Assembly: GCF_001045675.1 (NCBI RefSeq)
Contig: NZ_LEKT01000002.1
Location: forward strand, 62,001-126,000
Direction: 5' to 3'
Source: Megasphaera cerevisiae DSM 20462
GTDB taxonomy: Bacteria > Bacillota > Negativicutes > Veillonellales > Megasphaeraceae
Length of the DNA: 64,000 nt
Part shown: positions 26,097 through 35,179 of the stretch, one piece after another
How positions within the stretch are numbered: position 1 is the first letter of the stretch
Layout of the letters: each line of letters opens with the position of its first letter
The notes under the pieces: generated by a model
What the model saw: only the letters and a program-made list of their open reading frames with translations
Databases searched by the model: none
What the model was told of the DNA's origin: nothing
Made by a program: the position numbers and the translations under genes

Positions 26097-27590
26097 TTAC
26101 AAGGTAACACCGTTCTTGAAAATAGCCAATTCATGCTTGTCCAACGCTTCGGACTTAGCATGCGCTCTCCCCGACGCCACATCGAGGATATATCGGAAGA
26201 GACGGTCTGCCGCCGCTCCCTTTTCTTCGCCTTCTGCTATCGTTCCGGCGTTGAAATCAATCCAATTCCGTTTATAACCCGCCAAACGGCTGTTGCTCGC
26301 GATCTTGATTGTCGGCACCGGGCAGGCAAAGGGCGTTCCGCGCCCTGTCGTAAACAGCACCAGATTGGCGCCGGATGCGGCCAGCGCGTTAGCCGCCACC
26401 AGATCGTTGCCCGGCGCCTGCAGGAGATTCAGTCCTTTGGCCGTCGCTCTATCCCCATAGGCCAGGACGTCTTCCACTATCGCGCGTCCGCCTTTCTGTA
26501 CACATCCCAGCGATTTATCCTCCAGTGTTGTGATCCCGCCTGCTTTATTGCCCGGTGATGGATTTTCGTTGATCTTTTCTCCGTAGCTCATGAAGTATTC
26601 TTTAAACTGATTAATGAGCGCGACGGTCTTACGGAACACCACTCCGTTCCGTGCCCGGTTCATCAGCAGCGTTTCCGCCCCGAACATTTCCGGCACTTCC
26701 GTCAGAATCGACGTTCCTCCGGCCGCAATCAGTCGGTTGGATATTTCCCCTACCAGCGGATTAGCCGTAATCCCGGACAAGCCGTCGGATCCGCCGCACT
26801 TCAAGCCGATTGTCAACAGGGACGTATCACAGGCCTGGCGTTTATATTGACTGGCATAACCGCAGAGGTCTTTGACGATCGCCGTCCCAGCGGCGATTTC
26901 GTCTTCCACATCCTGGCAGACCAGGAATTTCACCCGGTCCGGATCATAGTCCCCTATCACGTCCTTCATCAGCTCGATCTGGTTGTTTTCACACCCCAGT
27001 CCGAGCACCAGGACCGCTCCGGCATTGGGATTGTGGATCAGGCCGCTCAGCATCTTCTGCGTATACAGCTGGTCGTCGCCTAGCTGGGAGCAGCCATGGG
27101 GATGACTGTAGGCATAGATCCCATCAATATGCGCTGTCCGAAACGGCTGCGCCGCCGTTTCAATCGCCCGGGCAATACCATTGACGCAGCCTACGGTCGG
27201 TATAATCCAGACTTCATTGCGGATGCCCGCCGTGCCGTCTGGCCGCCGGTAGCCTTGGAATTCATAGCGGGGGCCGCCGGTCAGTTCGGCCCGTTCAACC
27301 TTTTGCGGTTCATAGGTATAATCCAGGATAGTTCCCAGCTTGCTTTGCACGTTGTGCGTATGCACCCAAGCACCGCAAGGGATATCATATTCAGCCGTCC
27401 CGATAGGGAAGCCATATTTGACGATATCTTTTCCCTGCGCAATATCCCGCAGCGCTATTTTATGCCCTGCCGGAATATCGTCACGGACCCGGATCGTCTG
27501 TCCCGCCGCCGTTACTGCGGTTCCTTTAGAAACCGCTTCTACTGCAACGGCCACATTATCGGTATCGTTAATTTGAAAGATTGTCATCAT
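26097..27590 (-). CDS. uxaA: altronate dehydratase
   Basis: Enzyme of 497 residues converting D-altronate to 2-keto-3-deoxygluconate (KDG). The N-terminal SAF domain covers about 1-95 (PAGHKIALRDIAQGKDIVKYGFPIG), then the UxaA catalytic region with GCSQLGDDQ, GLGCENNQI and KCGGSDGLSGITANPLVG; Cys and His residues in these motifs bind iron. Two ATGs (27590, 27587) follow AAGGAG; the second has the better spacing. It starts 7 bases after uxaB. Confidence 0.95.
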   Translation of the reverse strand: MMTIFQINDTDNVAVAVEAVSKGTAVTAAGQTIRVRDDIPAGHKIALRDIAQGKDIVKYGFPIGTAEYDIPCGAWVHTHNVQSKLGTILDYTYEPQKVERAELTGGPRYEFQGYRRPDGTAGIRNEVWIIPTVGCVNGIARAIETAAQPFRTAHIDGIYAYSHPHGCSQLGDDQLYTQKMLSGLIHNPNAGAVLVLGLGCENNQIELMKDVIGDYDPDRVKFLVCQDVEDEIAAGTAIVKDLCGYASQYKRQACDTSLLTIGLKCGGSDGLSGITANPLVGEISNRLIAAGGTSILTEVPEMFGAETLLMNRARNGVVFRKTVALINQFKEYFMSYGEKINENPSPGNKAGGITTLEDKSLGCVQKGGRAIVEDVLAYGDRATAKGLNLLQAPGNDLVAANALAASGANLVLFTTGRGTPFACPVPTIKIASNSRLAGYKRNWIDFNAGTIAEGEEKGAAADRLFRYILDVASGRAHAKSEALDKHELAIFKNGVTL

Positions 27591-27597
27591 TTTCTCC

Positions 27598-29058
27598 TTA
27601 CGCCTGCCGGCCTACTTCCCCAATATGCGCTTTAACCCCAATGGCCGCCATACGGTCCAGATGGGCAATAACCGCCGGCGCAAAGCCGGGAATCTGTGTC
27701 AGGTCTTCTCCCCAGAAGTCAATCCGGCCCATGAGGGACCGCACATAGTCCGCCGTCACCTGCCCGGCCGATTCTCGGAAGACCTGCAGCACCATGGCAT
27801 CGTCATGAATTTCATAGGTGTTGCTGCCGCGCTGTCCCAGAAGACAGTGATCACCCGCTTCTTCTGTCCGATAGAAGGCCAGCAGGGCCGCCAGGGAATA
27901 CGTCAGCCACTTCGGCAGCCGGCCTGTCGCCGCCAGACTATCCTTGAAGGCCGGCAGGATACGGGCCCGCCATTTAGATACGGAATTCAGGGAGATTGCC
28001 AGCAGAGCATGCTTGACAAAGGGATTTGCAAATCGTTCGTATACTGCCTGGGCAAACGCTTTTGCCTTTTCCTTCGGCAGGTGGACAGTCGGCACAATTT
28101 CTCCGAATACGGTTTGATCCAGCTGCCGCCGGATCACGCTGTCGGACATGCACTGGCCCACATAGTCCAGTCCCGAAAGATAGGCACCAAGGACCATGGC
28201 CGTATGCGCACCATTGAGAATTCGGACTTTTTGTTCCTTAAAGGCTTGCAGTCGATCCGTATATTCTACAGGAAACCCCTCCGAATTCACCGGGAACTGA
28301 CTGGCCACAGACGGTTCCCCGATGACCCACAGGGCAAATGGTTCTGCCTTGACAAGCAGACGGTCCTCATAGCCCAGTTCCTCAAACAGAGCCGGCGCTT
28401 CCTTCTCCGGATAGCCCGTGACAATCCGATCTACGAGGGTATCGGCAAAAACACAAGCAGCGGTGAGCCATGCCGTAAAACCCGCCGGCAGCTGCCATGC
28501 TGCCGCATATTGCAGAACGCACTGCCGCAGCAGCTGCCCATTGTTATCATTCAGTTCCGTCGGCAGCATGATCAGGCCTTTGTCTGCCGCTCCGTCATAG
28601 AATCGATACCGTTCATATAAAAATTTCGTCAATTTTCCCGGAAAAGTCGAAGCCGGGCAATCTTCCAAGGCATCCGTGCCGTCAAAGGCAATGCCGGCCT
28701 CCGTCGTATTGGATATAACGAATTCCAGAGTCGCCATATGGGCCAGTGCCATAAAGTCTTGGTATTCTTCTTTGGCGCTGAGCACCGTTTCAATAGATGT
28801 AATGACCCTGTTTTCCGTATATACGCTGCCATTCCGCCGGCCGCGCAGGCATACGGTATACAGATTATTCTGCCTGGCAAAGCGGTCCGTTCTGCCGGCC
28901 CGGGGCAGGATGACGGCAATATTACCGTTAAAGTCGTTTTTTTCATTGGCCACATCAATGGCATAATCTGCAAAAGCCCGCAGAAAATTCCCTTCGCCGA
29001 ACTGCAAAACCTTGACCGGCCGGGATATGTGCTGATACAAATCACTTACATTTTCCAT
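27598..29058 (-). CDS. uxaB: tagaturonate reductase (altronate oxidoreductase)
   Basis: NAD-dependent enzyme of 486 residues of the mannitol dehydrogenase family. The N-terminal Rossmann segment FGEGNFLRAFADYAIDVAN and the C-terminal KPF-type catalytic helix region (RFANPFVKHALLAISLNSVSKWRAR) are visible. Reduces D-tagaturonate to D-altronate in galacturonate catabolism. It lies between uxaC (29-base gap) and uxaA (7-base gap) and is clearly cotranscribed. Confidence 0.93.
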   Translation of the reverse strand: MENVSDLYQHISRPVKVLQFGEGNFLRAFADYAIDVANEKNDFNGNIAVILPRAGRTDRFARQNNLYTVCLRGRRNGSVYTENRVITSIETVLSAKEEYQDFMALAHMATLEFVISNTTEAGIAFDGTDALEDCPASTFPGKLTKFLYERYRFYDGAADKGLIMLPTELNDNNGQLLRQCVLQYAAAWQLPAGFTAWLTAACVFADTLVDRIVTGYPEKEAPALFEELGYEDRLLVKAEPFALWVIGEPSVASQFPVNSEGFPVEYTDRLQAFKEQKVRILNGAHTAMVLGAYLSGLDYVGQCMSDSVIRRQLDQTVFGEIVPTVHLPKEKAKAFAQAVYERFANPFVKHALLAISLNSVSKWRARILPAFKDSLAATGRLPKWLTYSLAALLAFYRTEEAGDHCLLGQRGSNTYEIHDDAMVLQVFRESAGQVTADYVRSLMGRIDFWGEDLTQIPGFAPAVIAHLDRMAAIGVKAHIGEVGRQA

Positions 29059-29087
29059 TATGGTGTATCTCCTTATAGGTGGAACGA

Positions 29088-30497
29088 TTATAATTTGAAC
29101 TGAAAATACGCAGCTGCATTATAGTAACAAATATTTTCTACAAGACGCCCCAGCGTTTCCATGTCATCAGGATATTCACCATTTTCCACAAGACTGCCAA
29201 TCCAATTGCAGAGAATGCGTCGGTAATATTCATGCCGGGCATAGGAAAGAAAGGACCGAGAATCGGTAAGCATGCCCAAAATATTTCCGAATACAGAAAA
29301 ATTGGCAATGCTCGTCATTTGGTCAATCATCCCTTGCTTTGTATCGTTGAACCACCAAGGAGCCCCCTGCTGTATCTTGCCACAGGCTTCGGTTCCCTGG
29401 AACGACCCAATAACAGACCCGATCAGCGCATTATCCGAAGGCGTACCGGAATACAAAATTGTCTTAGGCAGAATATCCCGTTCATTTAAATGATCGAGGA
29501 ATGCCACCAGACCTTTACCGCAATTCCCTTCAGCAATGCAGTCAAATCCGGTATCCGGGCCAAGTTTTTTAAACATTTTTGTATTGTTGTCACGCAATGT
29601 TGCATAGTGTATCTGCATTACCCAGCCTCGCTTGGAATATTCTCCGGCAAGATATGTCAAAACGGCAGTTTTATATATTTCTATTTCCTCTTGGGTGACA
29701 GCCTGTTCACTTAACCCCTTGGCAATAATAACATTGACAGCTTCTTCATCGGCTTCGCGGCAAAAAACATATTCCAGCGCATGATCCGTTGCGCGACAAC
29801 CCATTTTTTCAAAAAAATCAATGCGTGTATTCATTGCCCGGCGAATATCTGCCATAGTTTTAATCGGCACACCGGCAGCATTGCTTAAGCGTTTCATATA
29901 TGCGGCATAACCGATCTTATCAATATTCATCAATTTGTCCGGCCGCATAGCTGGATATACCTTGGCACTGCAGCTTTGTTCCTCCTGCAGCTTCTGATGC
30001 CATTTTAAATCGTCAGCCGGATCATCTGTCGTGCAAATCACACGGACATTAGATTTCCTGATAATTCCCTGTACTCCCATATCGCTCTCTTTTAATTTAT
30101 CATTACAAATCTTAAAAATTTCTTTAGCCGTTTTTTCATTTAGAGGCGTCATAATGTTAAAATAACGCTGCAGCTCTAAATGACTCCAATGGTATAGCGG
30201 ATTGCCAATCGATTTTGAAAGCGCTTTCGCATACTCTTCAAATTTTTCCCAATCCGTTGCGGTCTGTCCCGTCACCTTTTCTTCTGGTATACCATTGGCA
30301 CGAATAAGGCGCCACTTATAGTGATCTCCGCCAAGCCAGACCTCCGAAATGCTTTTAAAATGGTGATCTTCTGCTATTTCCTGCGGAGAAATGTGACAAT
30401 GATAATCTATAATAGGCATGTTTTCAGCATGGTCATGAAATAAACGGCGTGCTGTTTCCGTTTCCAGTAAGAAATCTCTATCCATAAATTTTTTCAT
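29088..30497 (-). CDS. uxaC: glucuronate/galacturonate isomerase
   Basis: Metal-dependent TIM-barrel isomerase of 469 residues, first enzyme for both hexuronates: galacturonate to tagaturonate and glucuronate to fructuronate. Signatures are the metal-binding IIDYHCHISPQEIAEDH near the N-terminus, GDHYKWRLIRANG and the C-terminal LSYARHEYYRRIL. ATG 30497 has an AGGAG site about 13 bases upstream; an internal ATG lies four codons later. First gene of the operon, behind the operator candidates at 30537-30593. The coding region holds a cre-like palindrome at 30216-30229. Confidence 0.95.
   Translation of the reverse strand: MKKFMDRDFLLETETARRLFHDHAENMPIIDYHCHISPQEIAEDHHFKSISEVWLGGDHYKWRLIRANGIPEEKVTGQTATDWEKFEEYAKALSKSIGNPLYHWSHLELQRYFNIMTPLNEKTAKEIFKICNDKLKESDMGVQGIIRKSNVRVICTTDDPADDLKWHQKLQEEQSCSAKVYPAMRPDKLMNIDKIGYAAYMKRLSNAAGVPIKTMADIRRAMNTRIDFFEKMGCRATDHALEYVFCREADEEAVNVIIAKGLSEQAVTQEEIEIYKTAVLTYLAGEYSKRGWVMQIHYATLRDNNTKMFKKLGPDTGFDCIAEGNCGKGLVAFLDHLNERDILPKTILYSGTPSDNALIGSVIGSFQGTEACGKIQQGAPWWFNDTKQGMIDQMTSIANFSVFGNILGMLTDSRSFLSYARHEYYRRILCNWIGSLVENGEYPDDMETLGRLVENICYYNAAAYFQFKL
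30216..30229. promoter_or_regulatory. cre-like sequence inside uxaC
   Basis: TGAAAGCGCTTTCG matches the CcpA/LacI-type consensus TGWAANCGNTNWCA at 13 of 14 positions, about 270 bases into uxaC. Could be chance, since it encodes ordinary residues. Confidence 0.3.
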
Positions 30498-30536
30498 AAT
30501 ATACTAACTCCTCTCCTATATATCCCGCTCATTTAT

Positions 30537-30550
30537 TGTAAGCGCTTACA
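30537..30550. promoter_or_regulatory. LacI/CcpA-type operator
   Basis: TGTAAGCGCTTACA, a perfect 14-base palindrome fitting the LacI-family/cre consensus. It lies between divergent uxaC (start 30497) and the LacI-family regulator (start 30839), where it can serve both directions. Confidence 0.75.
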
Positions 30551-30556
30551 TTTTTA

Positions 30557-30593
30557 TTGACATAAATGTACCATTAAGATACATTTATGTCAA
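30557..30593. promoter_or_regulatory. 14-bp-arm inverted repeat overlapping the uxaC promoter region
   Basis: Perfect arms 30557-30570 and 30580-30593 (TTGACATAAATGTA and complement) with a 9-base centre. TTGACA in the right arm, read on the minus strand, could be the -35 box of the uxaC promoter. Candidate operator for a second regulator such as the FadR-type proteins. The remaining 30594-30838 is AT-rich and shows nothing else. Confidence 0.6.
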
Positions 30594-30838
30594 TATTATA
30601 TGCTATTTCTGTATCGTTTTTTGTAAATCACGGCTTATCTATACCTTTTTCTCATTTTAAAGTATGTGAAAAAATAATCAAATTAGTTTTTTTTACGTAT
30701 TTCTATGCGATACAAGAATAATCTTTTTATTTTACATACTAAAAGATTAAATACCTACCAACCTATGCCTTGTTCAAAAAAATATGATATAATAAGTGAA
30801 AAATAAACAAAAAACATCCTATTGAGGACTGATATTCC

Positions 30839-31840
30839 ATGAATATAACTATTTATGATATTGCGCAGCAATGCAATGTCTCTATTGCCACGGTTTCACG
30901 AGTCCTGAACGGCAGCAGCCGGGTCAGCGAAAAAACAAGGGCCTTCATTCTCCAAACAATGAAGGATATGGGATATAAGCCCAATCCTTTTGCCCGGGGG
31001 CTGGGACTGGATTCCATGAAAATCATCGGGGTCATTTGCACGGACGTGGCGGATATTTTCTACGCGCATGCCGTATCCTTGCTCGAAGACGGCCTGCGCC
31101 AGCATCATTTTGACGTCATGCTGTCCAACACAGGAACAGATACGGGGCGGAACAGCAAATATATCACAGATTTGACGGCCAAACACGTTGATGCCATCAT
31201 TACGATCGGTACCCCTTTTTCTTCTGAAGCTGATATCCGCCAGCTGCAAAAAGTGGCCGAAACAATCCCCGTCATTACGATCAACAGCGACTATCATCAA
31301 CCTAACATGTATAGCGTCGTCTGCAATGAAAAAGAGGGCATGCGTTCTGCCGTCCATGCGCTGGCAAAAAAGGGGTGCCAATCTGTCTTATATTTGTATG
31401 ACGCCCTGACCTATAGCGGACGGCACAAGTTAGACGGCTTTCGTGAAGGCATCCGTGAGCTGAAGCTGGATGCTTCCGCCAAACTAATCCAGCAAATCCC
31501 GCGGACCCTGGCGGCTGCCGAAGCTATTATTGACAGGCTGATTGCCGCCGACGTCCATTTTGAGGCAATTCTTACGTCGGAGGACGTCTTGGCAGTCGGG
31601 GCCCAGCGGGCAGCCTTGCGGCACGGTCATGTCCTTCCTGTAATCGGCTGCAATAACTCGATTTTAGCCCAGTGTGCTACTCCTACGTTGTCCAGCCTGG
31701 ACAACAAGCTGGCTAATCTTTGCGCCGCTGCCGTCAATCTGATCATTCAACTCACAGAAACCGACGGCGCCGCCGTTCCTGTACGAACGGAATTCAATGC
31801 CGAATTGGTAGAACGGGAAAGCTTTCAAAGCCGCCCATGA
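30839..31840 (+). CDS. LacI-family transcriptional regulator
   Basis: Regulator of 333 residues. Residues 1-50 are a typical LacI helix-turn-helix and hinge (TIYDIAQQCNVSIATVSRVLNG, then KPNPFARGL). Residues 60-330 are a periplasmic-binding-protein-like effector domain (IIGVICTDVADIFYAHAV, VITINSDYH). Divergent from the uxaC operon, with the palindrome TGTAAGCGCTTACA between them, so it probably represses the uronate operon and itself; the effector is likely a uronate intermediate (inference). Confidence 0.92.
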   Translation: MNITIYDIAQQCNVSIATVSRVLNGSSRVSEKTRAFILQTMKDMGYKPNPFARGLGLDSMKIIGVICTDVADIFYAHAVSLLEDGLRQHHFDVMLSNTGTDTGRNSKYITDLTAKHVDAIITIGTPFSSEADIRQLQKVAETIPVITINSDYHQPNMYSVVCNEKEGMRSAVHALAKKGCQSVLYLYDALTYSGRHKLDGFREGIRELKLDASAKLIQQIPRTLAAAEAIIDRLIAADVHFEAILTSEDVLAVGAQRAALRHGHVLPVIGCNNSILAQCATPTLSSLDNKLANLCAAAVNLIIQLTETDGAAVPVRTEFNAELVERESFQSRP

Positions 31841-31864
31841 TGGCGGCAGAAAGTCTGTCAGAAT

Positions 31865-31918
31865 AAAAACAGCACTATACCGTTAAATTTAAAATACTAA
31901 CGGTATAGTGCTGTTTTT
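31865..31918. terminator. bidirectional terminator, 21-bp perfect stem
   Basis: Arms 31865-31885 and 31898-31918, loop of 12, A5 and T5 at the ends; between the convergent LacI regulator and eda. Confidence 0.9.
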
Positions 31919-31963
31919 AATTTAGATGAAAGCTTTCTATGTAACGTAAAATGATCGAAACGA

Positions 31964-32599
31964 TTATCTGGCCGCCGCAACAGATGCTATAAATTTTTTA
32001 GCTGCCGCCGTAATTTCCTCTGCCGTTTTACCGCCGCCAGTAAGCGCTCCACCGGCACCGACGGCTATGCAGCCAGCTTTAATCCATTCACCGGCATTTT
32101 CAGCATTGACTCCTCCGGTCGGCATAAGCGGCGCCTGCGGAATAGGCCCGTGAATCGCCTTGACCGCTTTCATACCTAGAATTTCTCCCGGGAAAATTTT
32201 GATAACATCGGCCCCGGATTCCAGTGCGGCTAATACACCATTCAAAGTTGTTGTCCCCGGCATGACGGCAATGCGATAACGGTTACATAATTTGACCGTT
32301 TCCAAATCAAAAGCTGGTGACACAACAAATTGTGCTCCGCTCAAGATAGCAATACGGGCTGTTACGGCATCTAAAACAGTTCCTGCCCCAATTAATACAT
32401 CGGAATTGCCGGCATATTTTTTTGATAATTCCGCAATAACTTCATGGGCCCGAGGCGTCGTGAAGGCTAGTTCAATGGCCGTCACGCCCCCCCGAATGCA
32501 TGCATCGGACATAGCAATCGCTTCTGCAGCATCCTTCCCACGAATGACCGCGACGACGCCAATATCTTGAATTTTTTTGACTACATCAATCTTATCCAT
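31964..32599 (-). CDS. eda: KDPG / 4-hydroxy-2-oxoglutarate aldolase
   Basis: Class I aldolase of 211 residues that splits 2-keto-3-deoxy-6-phosphogluconate into pyruvate and glyceraldehyde 3-phosphate. Seen: the catalytic Glu in AIELAFTTP, GAGTVLD, the Schiff-base Lys in VIKIFPGE and PTGGVN. It ends the uronate pathway. No KDG kinase gene lies beside it. Upstream is an MHS-family transporter gene, separated by 173 bases with a weak hairpin at 32727-32759. Confidence 0.93.
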   Translation of the reverse strand: MDKIDVVKKIQDIGVVAVIRGKDAAEAIAMSDACIRGGVTAIELAFTTPRAHEVIAELSKKYAGNSDVLIGAGTVLDAVTARIAILSGAQFVVSPAFDLETVKLCNRYRIAVMPGTTTLNGVLAALESGADVIKIFPGEILGMKAVKAIHGPIPQAPLMPTGGVNAENAGEWIKAGCIAVGAGGALTGGGKTAEEITAAAKKFIASVAAAR

Positions 32600-32726
32600 G
32601 TGTAACTATCCCTCCATTACAAATTTCTCTTTTCAGCACATCTTGTTTATAATAGTACGACCTATTCTCATCTTTGTCCATGCTGTTCCTTGTTATTTTA
32701 AAATGTTTTCATAATATTATAAAACA

Positions 32727-32759
32727 AATGAGTATAATGCTAGACGCACTATACTCATT
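32727..32759 (-). terminator. possible terminator of the MHS transporter gene
   Basis: AATGAGTATA (32727-32736) pairs perfectly with TATACTCATT (32750-32759); the following minus-strand sequence is TGTTTT, a weak T run. Confidence 0.5.
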
Positions 32760-32772
32760 AAAAAATCATACA

Positions 32773-34110
32773 CTACATTGCATCATCCAATGCATTGAGA
32801 TCGCGTCCAGTCGTATCCTCAGAAAAATACGCACCGAAAAAGCTTGCTAACGAGAATACTATAATCATAATAGCTAAAGGCCACCAACTGCCTACAGTTG
32901 CCGCAACTAATGCTGCTGCAATGATAGGACCAAAACCAGTAGCTACTAATCCGGCAATTTCTTTTGCCAAAGAAACTAATGTAACACGGCGCCTAGCCCC
33001 GAATAATTCGGCCATGGTAACATTTTCCAATGCAAATAATCCCTGAACACCAATATTTAATCCAATGACCATGGCAATCGTTAATACAATAGGATTTTTT
33101 GTTTCAAAAAGAAACATCATCGGAATTGCATAAATAGCTGTCGCCAAAGATAATATCATATACATTTTACGTCTGCCAATACGATCCCCAAGATAGCCTA
33201 CAATTGGAATTGTAAAAAAAGAAACAATGGAAGAAATAATGTTGGCTTCTGTTGCTACTGTTTTTTGCATGGCCAATACAGTAACAATAAATCCTGCAAA
33301 ATATGTCTGCATCAAACCGCTGTTACCTGCTTGCCCAAATCGAAGTGCCAAAGCAATAAGGAAACTTTTTTTGCCTGTTTTATTAGGTCTATCACTAATT
33401 TCACCTGCAAGTTGTTTTTGCCGTTCTTCTTCCAATAATTTTTTCTTAGCCGCCATAACCGGGCTTTCTTTAACAAACATTCGAATCAAAACAGCCGCAA
33501 TCATGACAACAAAGGATGCATAAAATGGAATCCTCCAACCCCAATCTAGGACAGCCTGTTTGTCAAGATTCATTAAAATAATTGTCCAAATAAGATTGGC
33601 AACCAATGTACCTGAGGATGTGCCTAAACAAACTAAACTTCCTATCAAACCACGGTTTTTCTTTTCACAGAATTCAGTTACCATAACTCCGGCGCCACTA
33701 ATTTCGGCCCCAGCACCCAGTCCTTGAATAATACGCAAAACAACTAATCCTATAGGTGCTAAAATACCAACTTCTTGATACGTAGGTAAAAAGCCAATTA
33801 AAGTCGACGCAAGACCCATTAACGTAATGGTAACAAATAAAACGGTCCGACGACCCAATTTATCCCCAATATGACCAAAAATAAAAGCACCAATCAATCG
33901 AGCTACATATCCAGCACCATATGTTCCCATTGCCATGATAAGCCCCATAGCCGGACTTGATTCTGGAAAAAATATTTCTGAAAATACAATCGCTGCTGCT
34001 AAAGAATATAATTGGAAGTCCATAAACTCCATTGCTGTACCCAGCCACCCACTCGCTGCAACTTTAACCAATTCTTTTGTTTCAATCTGATAAGAGTTTC
34101 CCTGGCTCAT
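32773..34110 (-). CDS. MFS transporter, metabolite:H+ symporter (MHS) family
   Basis: Twelve-helix transporter of 445 residues. MHS-type features: SGWLGTAMEFMDFQLYSLAAA at helix 1, GAFIFGHIGDKLGRRTVLF (MFS motif A), RIIQGLGAGAEISGAGVMVTEF in helix 4-5, and a second motif A copy GYLGDRIGRRKMY. It lies directly downstream of the Zn dehydrogenase (36-base gap) and with uxuB and uxuA, so it probably imports an aldonate or uronate (inference). Codon use here is more AT-rich than in neighbouring genes. Confidence 0.87.
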   Translation of the reverse strand: MSQGNSYQIETKELVKVAASGWLGTAMEFMDFQLYSLAAAIVFSEIFFPESSPAMGLIMAMGTYGAGYVARLIGAFIFGHIGDKLGRRTVLFVTITLMGLASTLIGFLPTYQEVGILAPIGLVVLRIIQGLGAGAEISGAGVMVTEFCEKKNRGLIGSLVCLGTSSGTLVANLIWTIILMNLDKQAVLDWGWRIPFYASFVVMIAAVLIRMFVKESPVMAAKKKLLEEERQKQLAGEISDRPNKTGKKSFLIALALRFGQAGNSGLMQTYFAGFIVTVLAMQKTVATEANIISSIVSFFTIPIVGYLGDRIGRRKMYMILSLATAIYAIPMMFLFETKNPIVLTIAMVIGLNIGVQGLFALENVTMAELFGARRRVTLVSLAKEIAGLVATGFGPIIAAALVAATVGSWWPLAIMIIVFSLASFFGAYFSEDTTGRDLNALDDAM

Positions 34111-34146
34111 TCTTGATACACCGCCTTCTCTTGAAAAAATAAGACA

Positions 34147-35163
34147 CTAGAAAGTAAGAATAATTTTTAAAACCTTATCTAGATTTTCATCATTGTATTT
34201 AAAGGCTTTATCCGCATCTGTAAAATGAAATGTATTGGTCACAATTTCTTTAGGTTGGACTTTCCCTTCCTTGAACCAGTGAATAACCTCTGGAAAACGG
34301 TAATTATTTAATCGAGTACCAATAATTTCTAATTCCTTACTCATGATATCAACCTGGCGGATCGGAAATTCAACAGTAGAAAAACCTAATACAACAATAC
34401 GACCAGCCTGACTTGGTAATTTTTGAATACATGTCTGGAGAATTTTAACATTTCCGGTTGCTTCGTAAATGAGATTAAAACCTTCGCCATTCGTAAACCG
34501 TTCCATAGCATCAACAATATCGGTTGTCTTTCCATTGACAACCAGGTCTGCTCCCATTTGTTTTGCTTTTTCAAGGCGACTTTCAACAATATCTAATATT
34601 GCAACCTTAGCCCCTTTCATTTTCGCCACTTGGAGAATAATTAAGCCAATAGGGCCTGCTCCGCAAATAAGCACCGTATCTTCACTCGTCAAGCGTCCTC
34701 GATGAGCAACCTGGGCCCCAATAGAGTACGGTTCAATCGTAGCTGCAATTTCCCAAGGAATATCTTTTGAAATCTGATTAAGCTGATCCTGATCAACTGC
34801 CACATATTCCTGATATCCTCCATCACGATGAACACCCATAACATTTACGCTTTGACAAACGTTATGATGACCAATTTTACATGCATAGCAATGACCACAA
34901 GAAACAACAGGATCAACAGCAATATGATCTCCTACAATCGCATTTTTTACATTAGCACCCACTTTAACAACTTCACCAACAAATTCGTGTCCTACAACAC
35001 GCGGATATGTAGCAAACGCGTTTTTTCCATGATAAATGCCAACATCAGAACCACAAATTCCTGCTGCTTTAACTTTTAAAAGTACCTGATTAGCAGTAAT
35101 TTCGGGGATTTCACGTTCTACAACACTAATTTTTTCCGGTTCTTCAACAATAACAGCTTTCAT
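34147..35163 (-). CDS. zinc-dependent alcohol dehydrogenase (polyol/aldonate type)
   Basis: Medium-chain dehydrogenase of 338 residues. Catalytic zinc site GICGSDVGIYHG and GHEFVGEV; structural zinc cluster CGHCYACKIGHHNVC; NAD-binding GAGPIGLIILQVAKMKGAKV. It resembles the L-gulonate/L-galactonate 5-dehydrogenases that feed fructuronate or tagaturonate to UxuB/UxaB. Location between uxuB and an MHS transporter supports such a role, but L-threonine or sorbitol-type substrates cannot be excluded. AT-rich like the transporter that follows it. Confidence 0.85.
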   Translation of the reverse strand: MKAVIVEEPEKISVVEREIPEITANQVLLKVKAAGICGSDVGIYHGKNAFATYPRVVGHEFVGEVVKVGANVKNAIVGDHIAVDPVVSCGHCYACKIGHHNVCQSVNVMGVHRDGGYQEYVAVDQDQLNQISKDIPWEIAATIEPYSIGAQVAHRGRLTSEDTVLICGAGPIGLIILQVAKMKGAKVAILDIVESRLEKAKQMGADLVVNGKTTDIVDAMERFTNGEGFNLIYEATGNVKILQTCIQKLPSQAGRIVVLGFSTVEFPIRQVDIMSKELEIIGTRLNNYRFPEVIHWFKEGKVQPKEIVTNTFHFTDADKAFKYNDENLDKVLKIILTF

Positions 35164-35179
35164 TATAAATCCCTCCTAA

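Noticed and set aside
27625-28620. A 331-codon open frame antisense to uxaB
   Set aside because: uxaB is supported by family motifs and operon spacing; the shadow frame has no ribosome site or known domain.
30216-30229. Intragenic cre site as evidence of CcpA control
   Set aside because: One mismatch, within coding sequence, and HPr lacks Ser46; listed only as a low-confidence site.
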